Under the pieces are notes generated by a model. That model saw only the letters and a program-made list of their open reading frames with translations, ran no database searches and had not been told where the DNA came from. The translations under genes and the position numbers were made by a program. Source: Paenibacillus caui (lineage in GTDB: Bacteria; Bacillota; Bacilli; Paenibacillales; Paenibacillaceae). From it: DNA of 51,865 nt. Within the stretch, counting starts at the first letter, position 1. Each line of letters begins with the position of its first letter. The stretch lies in the NCBI RefSeq assembly GCF_019904135.1, contig NZ_JAIOGQ010000033.1, forward strand, positions 1 through 51,865. Reading direction: 5' to 3'. Below, piece after piece: positions 11,985 to 20,645 of the stretch.

Positions 11985-14267
11985 TTGTCGATAAAAAGGA
12001 AAATGACAATGATCATGTCCTTATCGGTCTCTATCATTCTGCTCCTGAATATGGTTTTGAATTATTCTCATGCAAAGAGTAATCTTCAGAAATCGAATGA
12101 ATCCCAGCTTCTGCTCACGACCAGACAAATCGCTGTTTCGCTGGAGCAAAGCCGGCAAAATACTGCTGATGAAAGAGCCAGGTTAGAACGGCAATTAAAA
12201 ATGGCTGCAATGGTGGCAGCGGAAGAACTCAGTCCCGATATGAAGGAAATTCATGCAGAGCAATTAACGGACTTGAGCCAAAAAACAGGTGTAAGCGGCA
12301 TCTCTCTTGTATATAAAATGAATGTCAAAATGGTCACAGGACCGTCCTCGGACCCTGAGCGGACAGGAATTCCCTTGAATAAGGAGGTGGCTTCTTCCTC
12401 CTTAATGGATTTACTGAACCGCTCACAGCAGAATCAGAGCCAACACCAAGGGGCTTTCAATCCGTTTTGGACTGTTGCAGCGGATTCTGTCCCCACTAGT
12501 TCTGAAACTAGGGGTATAACCGGCTACTACTACGACGGAACAAGAAATTATATCATAAACGTCTTTCTCCTTCCTGAAGACATGGGTCCAGCAATCGGGC
12601 TCACTGGCCAGGACGGTCTGCTGACCAAAATGATGGACGCGAATCCGGGTATCCTGGAGATCACTGGAATCCTCCCTGCAAGGATTGAAGGATTTTCGCT
12701 TGCCGATGACGGACAGGAGCAAGGGCCTTTTCTGTTCGGAACTTACCATTACGCGGATTACAATGCCGAAGATCTCGTACAGACGGTAAACCGGAGTGGA
12801 CAAGGGTTGGTCGGGGATTTATATGTGGACGGTGAGCATTACATTCAGAGCTATGTCCCAGTTGTCGCGACGGGCAAAGATTCATATGTTCTACGCGTTG
12901 TATACAGTGATGAACCTATCTCTACGGTCCTGAAAAATCAAATTGTTACGCATACGATAGTTTCGGGCGCGCTGCTTCTTTTAGTCCTGCTGATCAATTA
13001 TCTGGTCTCGGGGATGTTCATGCGTCCGATTCAGGATATCCTGTTAAAAGTCAAGGAAATGGCCGGCGGCCGGTTCGAAACTAGGCTGAGTTTAGTAAGC
13101 CGGGATGAGCTAGGCGTCCTTGCCAATCATATAAACATGATGGCCGGGAATCTGGGAGAATACACAGCAGAACTGGAGAAGATGAACGAAGAGAACCGCT
13201 CTATGCGTGAATATCTGGAATCCATTATCAATCAGACGGCCGATGCTATCCATATCACCGATCAGAAGGGGAATATCCTAAGGATCAATCATGCATTCGA
13301 AAAGCTGTACGGTTGGACCAAACAAGAAATATTAGGAAAATCTGTGCCGTTTGTTCCTCCTTCCTCCCGGGAAGAATGGAAGCAATGGGAGATCAGTCTG
13401 AAGCAAGGGGAGCCGCTGCATTGGGGGGAAACGGTTCGTCTTCGAAAAGACGGCAGCGAGGTTGTGGTAAGCATCAGCCAATCTCCGATCTTCAATAAAA
13501 AAGGGAAAATCATCGCCTTTGTTACGATCTCCAGAGATATGACAGAACGCAACAAAATAGAGGAGCTGCTGCGTCGCTCCGAGAAATTAACAACCGTAGG
13601 CCAGTTGGCTGCGGGCGTTGCCCATGAAATCCGGAACCCGCTGACCACGCTTCGCGGTTTCTTGCAGCTTCAACAGCAGACAGAAACGTTGAACCCGCAG
13701 CACGTGGATATTATGATGGCGGAATTGGACCGGATTAATCTGATTGTCAGCGAATTCCTGATTCTTGCCAAACCGCAGGCTAATTTTTTTCAGAACAAGG
13801 ATATACGTTATATTCTCGGGGATGTCGTATCGCTGCTTGATTCCCAGGCCCATCTTTATGGAATTCAGTTTGTGATGGACTTTGCCAAGGAACCAATTAT
13901 TGTACACTGTGAAGAGAACCAGCTGAAGCAGGTTTTTATCAACGTTCTCAAAAATGCAATGGAAGCCATGCCTAAAGGCGGGGGCATCGGACTGAAAATC
14001 ATGAAGGAAGACAATCAGGCACTCATTGGCATCATTGATGAAGGAGAAGGCATTCCCGATGAAACGCTTCCTAAATTAGGCGAACCCTTCTTTACAAGCA
14101 AGGAAACCGGAACAGGACTCGGGCTGATGGTAAGCCAGCGAATTATAGAGGCCCATAAAGGAACGATAAGTATCAACAGCATGATGGGCTGGGGGACGAT
14201 GGTTACCATTACACTGCCGATGGCACTACAAGAAGAAGAGCAAAACAGCGACAATCAGGAGGATTAA
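11985..14267 (+). CDS. Membrane PAS sensor histidine kinase, sporulation-kinase-like
   Basis: 760 aa. Order of parts: TM1 about 7-25; an extracytoplasmic region 26-320; TM2 about 321-345; HAMP about 346-400; PAS about 405-525; HisKA with the phosphoacceptor His547 in AAGVAHEIRNPLTTLRGFL; HATPase with an N box around QVFINVLKNAMEAM and the G2 box GTGLGLMVSQRIIE. The HisKA sequence resembles the Kin family that feeds Spo0F in Bacillus. No response regulator is adjacent, so it is an orphan. The TTG start has GGAGGTG at 11971-11977. A DnaA-box array lies directly upstream. rluF follows after 3 bp. Confidence 0.9.
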   Translation: MSIKRKMTMIMSLSVSIILLLNMVLNYSHAKSNLQKSNESQLLLTTRQIAVSLEQSRQNTADERARLERQLKMAAMVAAEELSPDMKEIHAEQLTDLSQKTGVSGISLVYKMNVKMVTGPSSDPERTGIPLNKEVASSSLMDLLNRSQQNQSQHQGAFNPFWTVAADSVPTSSETRGITGYYYDGTRNYIINVFLLPEDMGPAIGLTGQDGLLTKMMDANPGILEITGILPARIEGFSLADDGQEQGPFLFGTYHYADYNAEDLVQTVNRSGQGLVGDLYVDGEHYIQSYVPVVATGKDSYVLRVVYSDEPISTVLKNQIVTHTIVSGALLLLVLLINYLVSGMFMRPIQDILLKVKEMAGGRFETRLSLVSRDELGVLANHINMMAGNLGEYTAELEKMNEENRSMREYLESIINQTADAIHITDQKGNILRINHAFEKLYGWTKQEILGKSVPFVPPSSREEWKQWEISLKQGEPLHWGETVRLRKDGSEVVVSISQSPIFNKKGKIIAFVTISRDMTERNKIEELLRRSEKLTTVGQLAAGVAHEIRNPLTTLRGFLQLQQQTETLNPQHVDIMMAELDRINLIVSEFLILAKPQANFFQNKDIRYILGDVVSLLDSQAHLYGIQFVMDFAKEPIIVHCEENQLKQVFINVLKNAMEAMPKGGGIGLKIMKEDNQALIGIIDEGEGIPDETLPKLGEPFFTSKETGTGLGLMVSQRIIEAHKGTISINSMMGWGTMVTITLPMALQEEEQNSDNQED

Positions 14268-14270
14268 TCT

Positions 14271-14972
14271 TTGCGTATTAATAAGTGGATTAGTGAAACC
14301 GGCTACTGCTCCAGAAGGGAAGCGGACAAGCTGATTGAGGCCGGAAAAGTGACCATTAACGGGGAAATCGCCGTGCTGGGCAGCCAGGCGGAGGAAGGCG
14401 ATGATGTGCGCATTAACGGGCGCCCGCTTGTTGGCAAGTCAAAAGGGGTTTACATCGCGCTTCACAAGCCGGTAGGCATTACCAGTACAACAGAGCAGCA
14501 TGTAGAGGGGAATATTGTCGATTTTGTCGGTCATTCGGAGCGTATTTTTCCGATTGGACGCTTGGATAAAGATTCCGAAGGCTTGATTCTGATGACGAAT
14601 GATGGCGATATCGTAAACAAAATACTGAGAGCCGAAGGCAAGCACGAGAAGGAGTATATCGTCACGGTAGATAAGCCGCTGACCCCGAAATTTCTGCAGG
14701 CGATGTCCGAAGGTGTTCGGATTCTTGGCGAAATGACGCTGCCCTGCAAGGTGACGCGAATATCGGAGCGCGTGTTCCGGATTATACTGACGGAGGGCAA
14801 AAACCGGCAAATTCGCCGGATGTGCTCTGCACTCGGGTTTAGTGTCCGAAAGCTGCAGCGGATTCGGATCATGAATATTCATCTGGGCAGTCTGAAAAGC
14901 GGTCAATGGAGAGAGCTGACGGAGCAGGAGAAACAGGAGCTCGGCACACAGTTAAACTACCGGCTGCACTAA
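14271..14972 (+). CDS. rluF: 23S rRNA pseudouridine synthase, RluF-like
   Basis: 233 aa with an N-terminal S4 RNA-binding domain (about 1-50, MRINKWISETGYCSRREADK) and an RsuA/RluB/E/F catalytic domain. The catalytic Asp99 is in PIGRLDKDSEGLILMTNDGD, and EGKNRQIRRMC is present near the C terminus. The family makes pseudouridine in 23S rRNA (position 2604 in RluF); the exact target here is inferred. TTG start with AGGAGGA at 14257-14263 inside the end of the kinase gene, so the two are translated from one mRNA. Confidence 0.88.
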   Translation: MRINKWISETGYCSRREADKLIEAGKVTINGEIAVLGSQAEEGDDVRINGRPLVGKSKGVYIALHKPVGITSTTEQHVEGNIVDFVGHSERIFPIGRLDKDSEGLILMTNDGDIVNKILRAEGKHEKEYIVTVDKPLTPKFLQAMSEGVRILGEMTLPCKVTRISERVFRIILTEGKNRQIRRMCSALGFSVRKLQRIRIMNIHLGSLKSGQWRELTEQEKQELGTQLNYRLH

Positions 14973-14974
14973 CA

Positions 14975-15017
14975 ATAACGCCTCTGTAAAGCAGAATGCT
15001 TGATACAGAGGCGTTAT
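14975..15017. repeat. Inverted repeat between rluF and motB
   Basis: A 14-bp perfect stem (14975-14988 with 15004-15017) has a second small stem inside. There is no clear T-run on either strand, so it may be a degenerate or Rho-aided terminator between convergent genes. Confidence 0.5.
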
Positions 15018-15087
15018 GATTAGTCGACGAAACCCGATAGCCGTCTATAAAAAAGGGCAACCGATTCCTAAGCGGGAGGATAGACGA

Positions 15088-15894
15088 TCAGGGCGTAATG
15101 GTGATCTGCTGGTTTGGATCCTGATATTTTCGAATAATCGATATTTCAACCCTGCGGTTCTTGGCTCTTCCGTCTTCGGTCGAGTTGTCCGCGACCGGGT
15201 GGTACTCTCCGTAACCGATGGGGCTGAACATTTTAGGATCAAGCTTGTTGTTGAGCAGCAAAATTTCCATAAAGTTTCTTGCCCGTGCAAAGCTCAGGTC
15301 CCAGTTGGATGCAAATTCATCGTTATCGATTGGCACGTTATCAGTATGGCCCGAGACCAGAATTTCATAAGCAGGGAACTTCTCCAGCATTCCGGAAAGA
15401 GCTTTGGCCAGGACGCGGGCATCTGGCTTTACATCCGCTTTCCCGGAAGGAAACAGAGCGTTGTCGCTGATCGTAATGACTAATTGAGATTGATTGAGCT
15501 TTGTGCTGAGCTGTGTCGTGAGACCGCTTTGCCTGATATATTGATCAAGCTGCTTCTTGAGCTTCTCCAAGTCTTCCTGCTCTTGCTTCATCAGTTCGTT
15601 TCGCTTTTGGAGCTGAGACATGTTCTGCTTGCTGGTCTGCTGCGATTTGGAGTCATTATTCGGCGTGTTTTTGGCGTTGCCGCTCATAGAGCTTTGGTCC
15701 AGCACGCCAACGCCCCCGTTCAGCGCCGCATTGAAGGCCTGGCTGAGCTGCTCGAATTTCCGGGCATCTACCGTACTCATTCCGTATAAGACGATAAACA
15801 GGGCCAGCAGCAGGGTCATCAAATCGGAGTAGGGAAGCAGCCAGCTCTCGTCATTATGTTCTTCGTGGTGCTCGCGTTTAGTCTTTTTGCTCAC
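15088..15894 (-). CDS. motB: Flagellar stator protein MotB
   Basis: Stator subunit that anchors the flagellar motor to peptidoglycan. 268 aa: one TM helix near the N terminus with the proton-carrying Asp24 (LLPYSDLMTLLLALFIVL), a Gln/Lys-rich coiled linker about 80-125, and a C-terminal OmpA-like domain with VSGHTDNVPI and SFARARNFMEILL. The GTG start at 15894 follows AAGGAGG with 9-bp spacing, inside the end of motA (17-nt overlap), so translation is coupled. No other flagellar genes are nearby. Confidence 0.93.
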   Translation of the reverse strand: MSKKTKREHHEEHNDESWLLPYSDLMTLLLALFIVLYGMSTVDARKFEQLSQAFNAALNGGVGVLDQSSMSGNAKNTPNNDSKSQQTSKQNMSQLQKRNELMKQEQEDLEKLKKQLDQYIRQSGLTTQLSTKLNQSQLVITISDNALFPSGKADVKPDARVLAKALSGMLEKFPAYEILVSGHTDNVPIDNDEFASNWDLSFARARNFMEILLLNNKLDPKMFSPIGYGEYHPVADNSTEDGRAKNRRVEISIIRKYQDPNQQITITP

Positions 15895-16681
15895 CGCTGC
15901 CAGCCTCCTTATCCTGGAGTTTCGCACGTTCGGCCGGTGTCAGGAAGACGGACAATTTTTGCTGTATGGCAATCGTTGAAACTCCGGACTGAATGGAGAG
16001 CAGGCCTTCGACCATCATCAGGCGGATTTCAATCTCTTTCTTGGACATCCGTTTCAGCTTGTTGGAGATCGGATGCCAAAGCACATAACCTGTAAAAATA
16101 CCAAGCACGGTCGCGACGAAGGCGGCCGCAATGGCGTGGGACAATTTGCCCATATCGCTCATATCCGACAGAGCCGCGATCAATCCGATAACGGCACCAA
16201 GTACCCCGAGCGTTGGAGCGTACATACCGGCCTGGGAAAAGATCAGCGCACCGGAACGGTGTCTTTCCTCGGTGGCTGCTATATCTTCAGCAAGAACGTC
16301 GCTGACAAATTCCTGGTCGTTGCCGTCAATGATCATGCGCATTCCGCTGCGCAGAAAATCGTCGTCAATTTCATCCACCTTGGATTCAAGAGCCAGCAGC
16401 CCTTCGCGGCGGGTGATGGAAGCCCATTCGGTAAACATCGTAATAATTTCGGACTTGCTGATCATTTTGTTCGGAAAGACAAGCGCCTTGAACAGTTTCG
16501 GTATTCTTTTCACTTCTGACATTGGAAATGCCACAAACAAGGAAGCTAGCGTTCCGCCAAGAATAATAACATAGGCAGCCGGGTTATTGACCAAGGAGGT
16601 GATGGGAGCGCCTTTCAGGAACATCCCCACGATCAGGGCAACCACACCTAGAATAATGCCAATTAGAGTTGAAATTTCCAT
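15878..16681 (-). CDS. motA: Flagellar stator protein MotA
   Basis: Ion-channel stator partner of MotB, 267 aa with four membrane helices (about 2-22, 30-50, 150-172, 180-202). The conserved channel prolines appear in APTLGVLGAVIGL and LWHPISNKL, and the cytoplasmic loop between TM2 and TM3 carries charged residues that contact FliG. The ATG has GAGGTG five bases upstream. MotA/MotB rather than PomA/MotP is the likely type but the driving ion cannot be read with certainty. Confidence 0.93.
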   Translation of the reverse strand: MEISTLIGIILGVVALIVGMFLKGAPITSLVNNPAAYVIILGGTLASLFVAFPMSEVKRIPKLFKALVFPNKMISKSEIITMFTEWASITRREGLLALESKVDEIDDDFLRSGMRMIIDGNDQEFVSDVLAEDIAATEERHRSGALIFSQAGMYAPTLGVLGAVIGLIAALSDMSDMGKLSHAIAAAFVATVLGIFTGYVLWHPISNKLKRMSKKEIEIRLMMVEGLLSIQSGVSTIAIQQKLSVFLTPAERAKLQDKEAGSGEQKD

Positions 16682-16808
16682 TCATACACCTCATCCATGA
16701 GAATTGAATCCTTTCCTTCTTCCCGGCATCCTTCCGGAAAGAGAAGCACGAAACGGTTTATCTCTTTTATCGACAGATTTCTCTTTTTTTTTAAGGCATA
16801 TTTTCAGG

Positions 16809-16814
16809 TATAAT
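16809..16814 (+). promoter_or_regulatory. Possible -10 element (TATAAT)
   Basis: A perfect TATAAT lies 62 bp before the next ORF. The matching -35 position is only a T-run, so the promoter is tentative. Confidence 0.38.
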
Positions 16815-16876
16815 AAAGGATATCCTTTTGTCAGGCAGTTGCTTGTTAAGAACAAATTCTGAAGGAGGCTTTTCAC

Positions 16877-17170
16877 ATGGGTGTAAAGCACGGCAGAGAT
16901 TATGCCTTCATCCTGGCGGATTTAACGGAAGCCATGGGCGCTATACCCGATTGTTATCTCTTTTTTGAAATGGAATCTGCGGATTGGGAGAGGTTGTCCC
17001 CGGAAGAGCAGCGTGAAGTTCGGGAAGCACTGGCCGAAGATCTTTTTTATGCGCTCGGCACGGAACCGGTTATTCCGGTTGGAAGCGCTGTAGTCATTTA
17101 TGACAAGGAAACGCACCGGATTAATGTACTGGTCGGTGAAGAAGAACTTACCTCCGTATTGTTGGTATAA
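16877..17170 (+). CDS. Hypothetical protein, 97 aa
   Basis: A small acidic soluble protein that I do not recognise. Residues 34-55 (DWERLSPEEQREVREALAED) form an amphipathic helix and the C-terminal half has strand-like segments (VIPVGSAVVIYDKETHRI, INVLVGEEEL). No signal peptide, membrane segment or metal motif is seen. The gene is supported by a strong GAAGGAGG SD before the ATG, by an upstream TATAAT and by codon use like its neighbours. A weak stem (17188-17203) follows. Confidence 0.75.
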   Translation: MGVKHGRDYAFILADLTEAMGAIPDCYLFFEMESADWERLSPEEQREVREALAEDLFYALGTEPVIPVGSAVVIYDKETHRINVLVGEEELTSVLLV

Positions 17171-17322
17171 TCCATATCATGGAATGTCAAATCCTTCTGG
17201 ATTTTGATGTTTTCAAATGATAAAATAGTGGGATGCAGGCGGCTTTGTTAATGCATATTTCACTAGATAGGCGGTTTGTTCACGTCAATATACAAAGCCT
17301 TTCAAGTAGGGAGGAATCATAA

Positions 17323-17622
17323 ATGCCATATACACCTCAGGAAATTGAAGCGCATTTGGAAAAGTTGGAAGGATGGGAATTGGAAGAAGGACGCTGGATC
17401 GTCCGCAAGTTCAGTTTCTCCAGTTATATGAAAGGCATCGCCTTTGTCGCAGAGGTGGCGGCTATATCGGAAGCGTTCGATCATCATCCTTTTATAACGA
17501 TAGACTATAAAGTTGTTACGCTCCGGCTGACATCTTGGGAAGAAGGCGGCATTACCGCCGTAGATATTAAAGAAGCGCAGCAATATAACGAAGCTTTTGA
17601 TAAAATGCGGAGTGTGGATTAA
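17323..17622 (+). CDS. Pterin-4a-carbinolamine dehydratase
   Basis: 99 aa, the full length of the PCD/PhhB family, which dehydrates 4a-hydroxytetrahydrobiopterin. The active-site motif is visible as FDHHPFITIDYKVVTLRLTS, with the paired histidines and the following strand. AGGGAGGA precedes the ATG. No aromatic amino acid hydroxylase is in the window; lone PCD genes exist and may serve pterin recycling or molybdopterin-related roles, so the physiological role is open. Confidence 0.9.
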   Translation: MPYTPQEIEAHLEKLEGWELEEGRWIVRKFSFSSYMKGIAFVAEVAAISEAFDHHPFITIDYKVVTLRLTSWEEGGITAVDIKEAQQYNEAFDKMRSVD

Positions 17623-17920
17623 AGCCATTCTGCAGCTTTAAGACAGGCAAACATGCAGCAGGTTACGTCAAAGACCGGCGTCCCAAAGTCTAGTAGAGCA
17701 GCCTGAATGATGCATAGGTCCCATGGGGTCATAGAGCCCGAAATGTCCCTTAGGCGGGCGAGATGGCCCTGGGCGGGAATAGGGAACAGGGCCAACCAGG
17801 CAGCCTGCGTGCGGCGCGCTCGTAACATATTCCTTAGTGAGCGGGTGAGCGGGGGCAGCCGCCCGAATGGGTTTGGAGCCCGTTTACTTTCGGCAACGTA
17901 CCGAGCTAAACCTAAACATG
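17623..17920. other. GC-rich gap without a recognised gene
   Basis: About 300 bp between the pterin dehydratase and the acetyltransferase, noticeably GC-rich. Short open frames on both strands have no SD and no family resemblance. A 7-bp hairpin (17765-17771 with 17787-17793) is present, without a T-run. I see no terminator, riboswitch or repeat. It may be a decayed gene, but nothing proves that. Confidence 0.4.
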
Positions 17921-18430
17921 CTATATGGCTCCCGTTCCGGACGAATTTCCCTTGTAAACCATGCAGTAGAAAGGCTTCATGCCCGAAGGAGTTCGGCGTT
18001 CATACAGATCGGTGATCGTAAAGCCGGCCTTCTGGTAAGCCTTGATCGCGCGGTTGTTCCAGGTGAGGACCTCCAGGTCAAGCTCTTTGCCGGGCGCTCT
18101 CCTGAGTCCCTCCTGAACGATGGCGGTCACGAAATCGCGTCCTCTGCCATGGCCGCACAATTCGGGCTTCATGCCGATGCCGATGCGCGTTACACCTTCC
18201 ATGGGAAAATATTGAGCGAATCCACTTAGCCTGTTCTGATCATCCATAATCGATACATATTGCTGCTTTCGTATAAGCGGGTCCCCGAATTCCACCTCAA
18301 GCGCCTTCATCTGTTCCCACGGAAGCCATCCGTATATATTGTAGGGAGCTTCATACTGCCAGGTGCAAATCTCGGCGGCATGACCTTCTTCCATCTGCTT
18401 CACGTAAAATGCAAAGGTACGGTCCTGCAT
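17921..18430 (-). CDS. GNAT family N-acetyltransferase
   Basis: 169 aa with the GNAT fold: a core strand TRIGIGMKPELCGHGRGRDF, whose CGHGRGRDF part is the acetyl-CoA pyrophosphate-binding R/QxxGxG/A motif, then a helix and LDLEVLTWNNRAIKAYQKAGF, the usual motif B. The substrate is unknown. The ATG at 18430 has AGGGGGG eight bases upstream; the frame is open 13 codons further but without an SD. Convergent with the upstream dehydratase gene. Confidence 0.87.
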   Translation of the reverse strand: MQDRTFAFYVKQMEEGHAAEICTWQYEAPYNIYGWLPWEQMKALEVEFGDPLIRKQQYVSIMDDQNRLSGFAQYFPMEGVTRIGIGMKPELCGHGRGRDFVTAIVQEGLRRAPGKELDLEVLTWNNRAIKAYQKAGFTITDLYERRTPSGMKPFYCMVYKGNSSGTGAI

Positions 18431-18687
18431 CGAACGATCCCCCCTAACCTGCTTGGGCCAAAACATCATTTAGCCCCTCGAATCTTTCTTTAAGACCACT
18501 GTACCCGAGATTAAACCTTTTTGCAAAACAAGAAAAAGAAGAGACAAAAGGTGTGATTTTTCAGGAAAATGGGTAATAAGAGTTGTAAGAAAATATTTCA
18601 GAAACAAGCCTGAAAAATATTTTTTGATTGCACCCGAATAATCGGGAACTTTTTAACGTACGGTTACGTTATATAGTTAACATAGAC
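18431..18687. other. Intergenic region upstream of the acetyltransferase
   Basis: AT-rich. It holds an imperfect hairpin with A/T runs (18591-18601 with 18610-18622), a CCCGA/TCGGG hairpin followed by T residues near 18633-18655, and a small inverted repeat around 18654-18671. No gene is seen; it must hold the promoter of the minus-strand acetyltransferase. Confidence 0.4.
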
Positions 18688-18689
18688 AG

Positions 18690-18729
18690 AAAAAAGACCG
18701 CGTCCGATTCCGGCAAGAATCGTGCGGTC
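18690..18729 (-). terminator. Terminator of the first NlpC/P60 gene
   Basis: Read on the minus strand, GACCGC-ACGATTC pairs with GAATCGGACGCGGTC around a TTGCCG loop and is followed by T residues (the A-run at 18690-18695). The loop sequence is shared with the terminator of the second copy. Confidence 0.82.
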
Positions 18730-18775
18730 TGTATGCAGGTCAATCGTTTCGCCTGGCGGGGCGAACGATTTAGAT

Positions 18776-19246
18776 TTAGATATCGGCAGCGTACAAATTA
18801 TAAGTGTACTTGCTCAAAATGCGTTTGGATCCAATATAACGATTTGCGAAATAGCTGTTGCTTAATTTGTCGATGCGTATGCCTTTTGACGAAGAGGCAT
18901 GCGCAAACGATCCGCTGCCCAAATAAATGCCAACATGGGAGACACCGCTACCCGAAGTGTTGAAGAAGACGAGGTCGCCTTTCTTCAGTTGGCTCTTGGC
19001 AACGCTGGTTCCTTGTTTGAACTGCGCTTTCGATTGACGCGCCAATTGGACGCCCATTTTCTTGAACACATATTTGGTAAATCCGGAGCAGTCAAAGCTT
19101 CCGTTGCCGTTACCGCCCATTTTGTAAGGTGTGCCGTATACCGATTTAACCACTGTGTTCAAAGTGGAGGCTGCAGAAGCGCTGCCTGTTCCAACCGAAA
19201 ATAGAAGGGCTAAGCTCGTTACGGCTGCTGTCAATGTCTTTCTCAA
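18776..19246 (-). CDS. NlpC/P60 family cell-wall endopeptidase (copy 1)
   Basis: 156 aa. A Sec signal peptide (about 1-26, ending SASAAS) is followed directly by a single NlpC/P60 domain that cleaves the D-Glu to meso-Dap bond of peptidoglycan stems. Catalytic residues: Cys in FDCSGFTKYVF, His in VSHVGIYLG, and the third polar residue His in FAHASSSKGI. There is no SH3 or LysM binding domain. Expression is probably controlled by the c-di-AMP riboswitch in its leader. It is a tandem paralogue of the gene at 19780-20274. Confidence 0.93.
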   Translation of the reverse strand: MRKTLTAAVTSLALLFSVGTGSASAASTLNTVVKSVYGTPYKMGGNGNGSFDCSGFTKYVFKKMGVQLARQSKAQFKQGTSVAKSQLKKGDLVFFNTSGSGVSHVGIYLGSGSFAHASSSKGIRIDKLSNSYFANRYIGSKRILSKYTYNLYAADI

Positions 19247-19261
19247 GATGTCTAACTCCTT

Positions 19262-19384
19262 CCAAGGCCTGCGAGGTTAGCTTAAGGATTCGGTTGAAGG
19301 TTCCCTATGACCTTGCATCATACGAGGTCAATTCACCCATAATTGGTTCCCCCGTTTCCCAGGTGCGGGGAATTCGGCTGTAAG
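19262..19384 (-). ncRNA. c-di-AMP riboswitch (ydaO/yuaA type), copy 1
   Basis: On the minus strand the leader contains the conserved blocks of this class in order: GCCGAATTCC, GGGGAACC, GGGTGAATTGACC, AGGGAACCTT, CCGAATCC and AGCTAACCTCG. In known cases c-di-AMP binding turns expression off, often of cell-wall hydrolases and potassium transporters. It lies about 16 nt before the NlpC/P60 start. The exact ends are approximate. Confidence 0.92.
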
Positions 19385-19519
19385 ATGATGTGATTTGCAC
19401 CTGAATGGCAAGGGCCGTTTGCAAAGGGCAAAGGCTTGCTTGCCGACCCGTTATTCACGGGATGACTGGGACGAAACGCGATACATGATAGTGGATCATT
19501 TTTCCTAAGTGCGATAATA

Positions 19520-19536
19520 ATTACAATTTTGTTACT
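19520..19536 (-). promoter_or_regulatory. WalR-like box upstream of copy 1
   Basis: Minus strand AGTAAC-N5-TGTAAT differs at one base from the WalR consensus TGTWAH-N5-TGTWAH. The same site occurs before copy 2. WalR is known to control NlpC/P60 hydrolases in Bacillus; binding here is inferred. Confidence 0.5.
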
Positions 19537-19713
19537 TCTGACGCCTTAATTGTAACAAAATCCATACAATTTGGCAAGTTTTGCTCAAACTTTATTTGGG
19601 AAATTGCCTAAATTGATGATTGTTGATGAATTTCCTGGGTAATAAACAGGCAAAAAGCGGGAATGGAACGAAATATGAGGATACTGTCCTTATTAAAGAA
19701 GGGGTTCGTCCCC

Positions 19714-19761
19714 CAAAAAAAGACCCGTTAAACAAATTCCGGCAAGAATTGTTTAACGGGT
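19714..19761 (-). terminator. Terminator of the second NlpC/P60 gene
   Basis: Minus strand ACCCGTTAAACAATTC pairs with GAATTTGTTTAACGGGT, loop TTGCCG, followed by seven T residues. Confidence 0.85.
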
Positions 19762-19779
19762 GTAAGCAAGTAACGTTTC

Positions 19780-20274
19780 TTATTCAACGTTGTCGTCGTC
19801 TGCGGTTACGTCGTCTGTTGCCGCTTCATAAACGTCATTGCTCATAATGCGTTTGGCTCCAACATAGCGGTTGACATAATAGCTTTCACTTAATTTGCTG
19901 ATGGTAACTCCTTTGGAAGAGGATGCATGAGCAAATTTTCCGTCTCCTACATATACGCCAACGTGGGAAACGCCTTTGCCTGAGGTGTTAAAGAACACCA
20001 GATCGCCCGGAATGAGCTCGCTTTTCTCTACCGACGTCCCCATTTTGAACTGGGATCCCGATTGGTGAGGAAGTGTGATGCCGAGTTTGGCGAACACGTA
20101 TCTGGTAAAGCCGGAGCAGTCGAACCCGTTTGTTGTGGTTCCGCCGGCTTTATAATCCGTGCCCAAAGTACCGTCAACCACTTTGTCCAATTTGGAATCT
20201 GCAAATACGCTGCCAGTTCCTAATGTGAACATAATTGCAAAACTTACCGCTGCTGCTGCCAACTTCTTCTTCAA
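19780..20274 (-). CDS. NlpC/P60 family cell-wall endopeptidase (copy 2)
   Basis: 164 aa with signal peptide (about 1-25) and one NlpC/P60 domain: Cys in FDCSGFTRYVF, His in VSHVGVYVG, and FAHASSSKGV. It is very similar to copy 1 through the domain but ends in an acidic tail (EAATDDVTADDDNVE) that copy 1 lacks. A c-di-AMP riboswitch and a WalR-like box precede it, a terminator follows it. Secreted peptidoglycan remodelling enzyme; the tail may affect wall binding through charge, which is speculation. Confidence 0.93.
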   Translation of the reverse strand: MKKKLAAAAVSFAIMFTLGTGSVFADSKLDKVVDGTLGTDYKAGGTTTNGFDCSGFTRYVFAKLGITLPHQSGSQFKMGTSVEKSELIPGDLVFFNTSGKGVSHVGVYVGDGKFAHASSSKGVTISKLSESYYVNRYVGAKRIMSNDVYEAATDDVTADDDNVE

Positions 20275-20290
20275 CCTCTGTGTACCCCTT

Positions 20291-20410
20291 CCATGCCTAC
20301 GAGGTTAGCTTAAGGATTCGGTAGAAGGTCTCCCCTATGATCCCTCTGTTACGAGATCAATTCACCCAAAGTGGTTCCCCCGTTTCCCAGATGCCAGGAA
20401 CTAGGCTTGC
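20291..20410 (-). ncRNA. c-di-AMP riboswitch (ydaO/yuaA type), copy 2
   Basis: The same ordered blocks as copy 1 on the minus strand: GGGGGAACCACT, GGGTGAATTGATC, AGGGGAGACCTT, CCGAATCC and AGCTAACCTCGTAGGC. Some stems differ in sequence with the pairing kept. It precedes the second hydrolase gene by about 16 nt. Confidence 0.92.
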
Positions 20411-20478
20411 TCTTTAATACGCATCTGAAAAGTTATTCGACATCTTATTCAAGATTCCTGCTAAATGTTTAAAAAAGA

Positions 20479-20495
20479 ATTACAAAGTTGTTACT
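20479..20495 (-). promoter_or_regulatory. WalR-like box upstream of copy 2
   Basis: Minus strand AGTAAC-N5-TGTAAT, the same half-sites as before copy 1 with a different 5-base spacer sequence. Confidence 0.5.
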
Positions 20496-20571
20496 TGTTT
20501 GGTTGGTGTTATTGTAGCAAATGAGGTACTTTTTGGCAATGCATATTTTTGAGAAATAACAGCTATCCGGC

Positions 20572-20601
20572 AAAAAAAGACCTGAGCATATTCTGCTCAG
20601 G
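20572..20601 (-). terminator. Terminator after the M1 peptidase/membrane protein operon
   Basis: Minus strand CCTGAGCA pairs with TGCTCAGG and is followed by T residues (A-run 20572-20578 on +). Confidence 0.85.
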
Positions 20602-20645
20602 CCTGATCAGGCAAGGCTTCGGGCGATTGGACAGCCCTGCGGATT

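Noticed and set aside
17619..17828. 69-codon minus-strand ORF in the GC-rich gap
   Set aside because: No SD, composition typical of a random frame (Cys, Trp and Arg scattered), no family resemblance.
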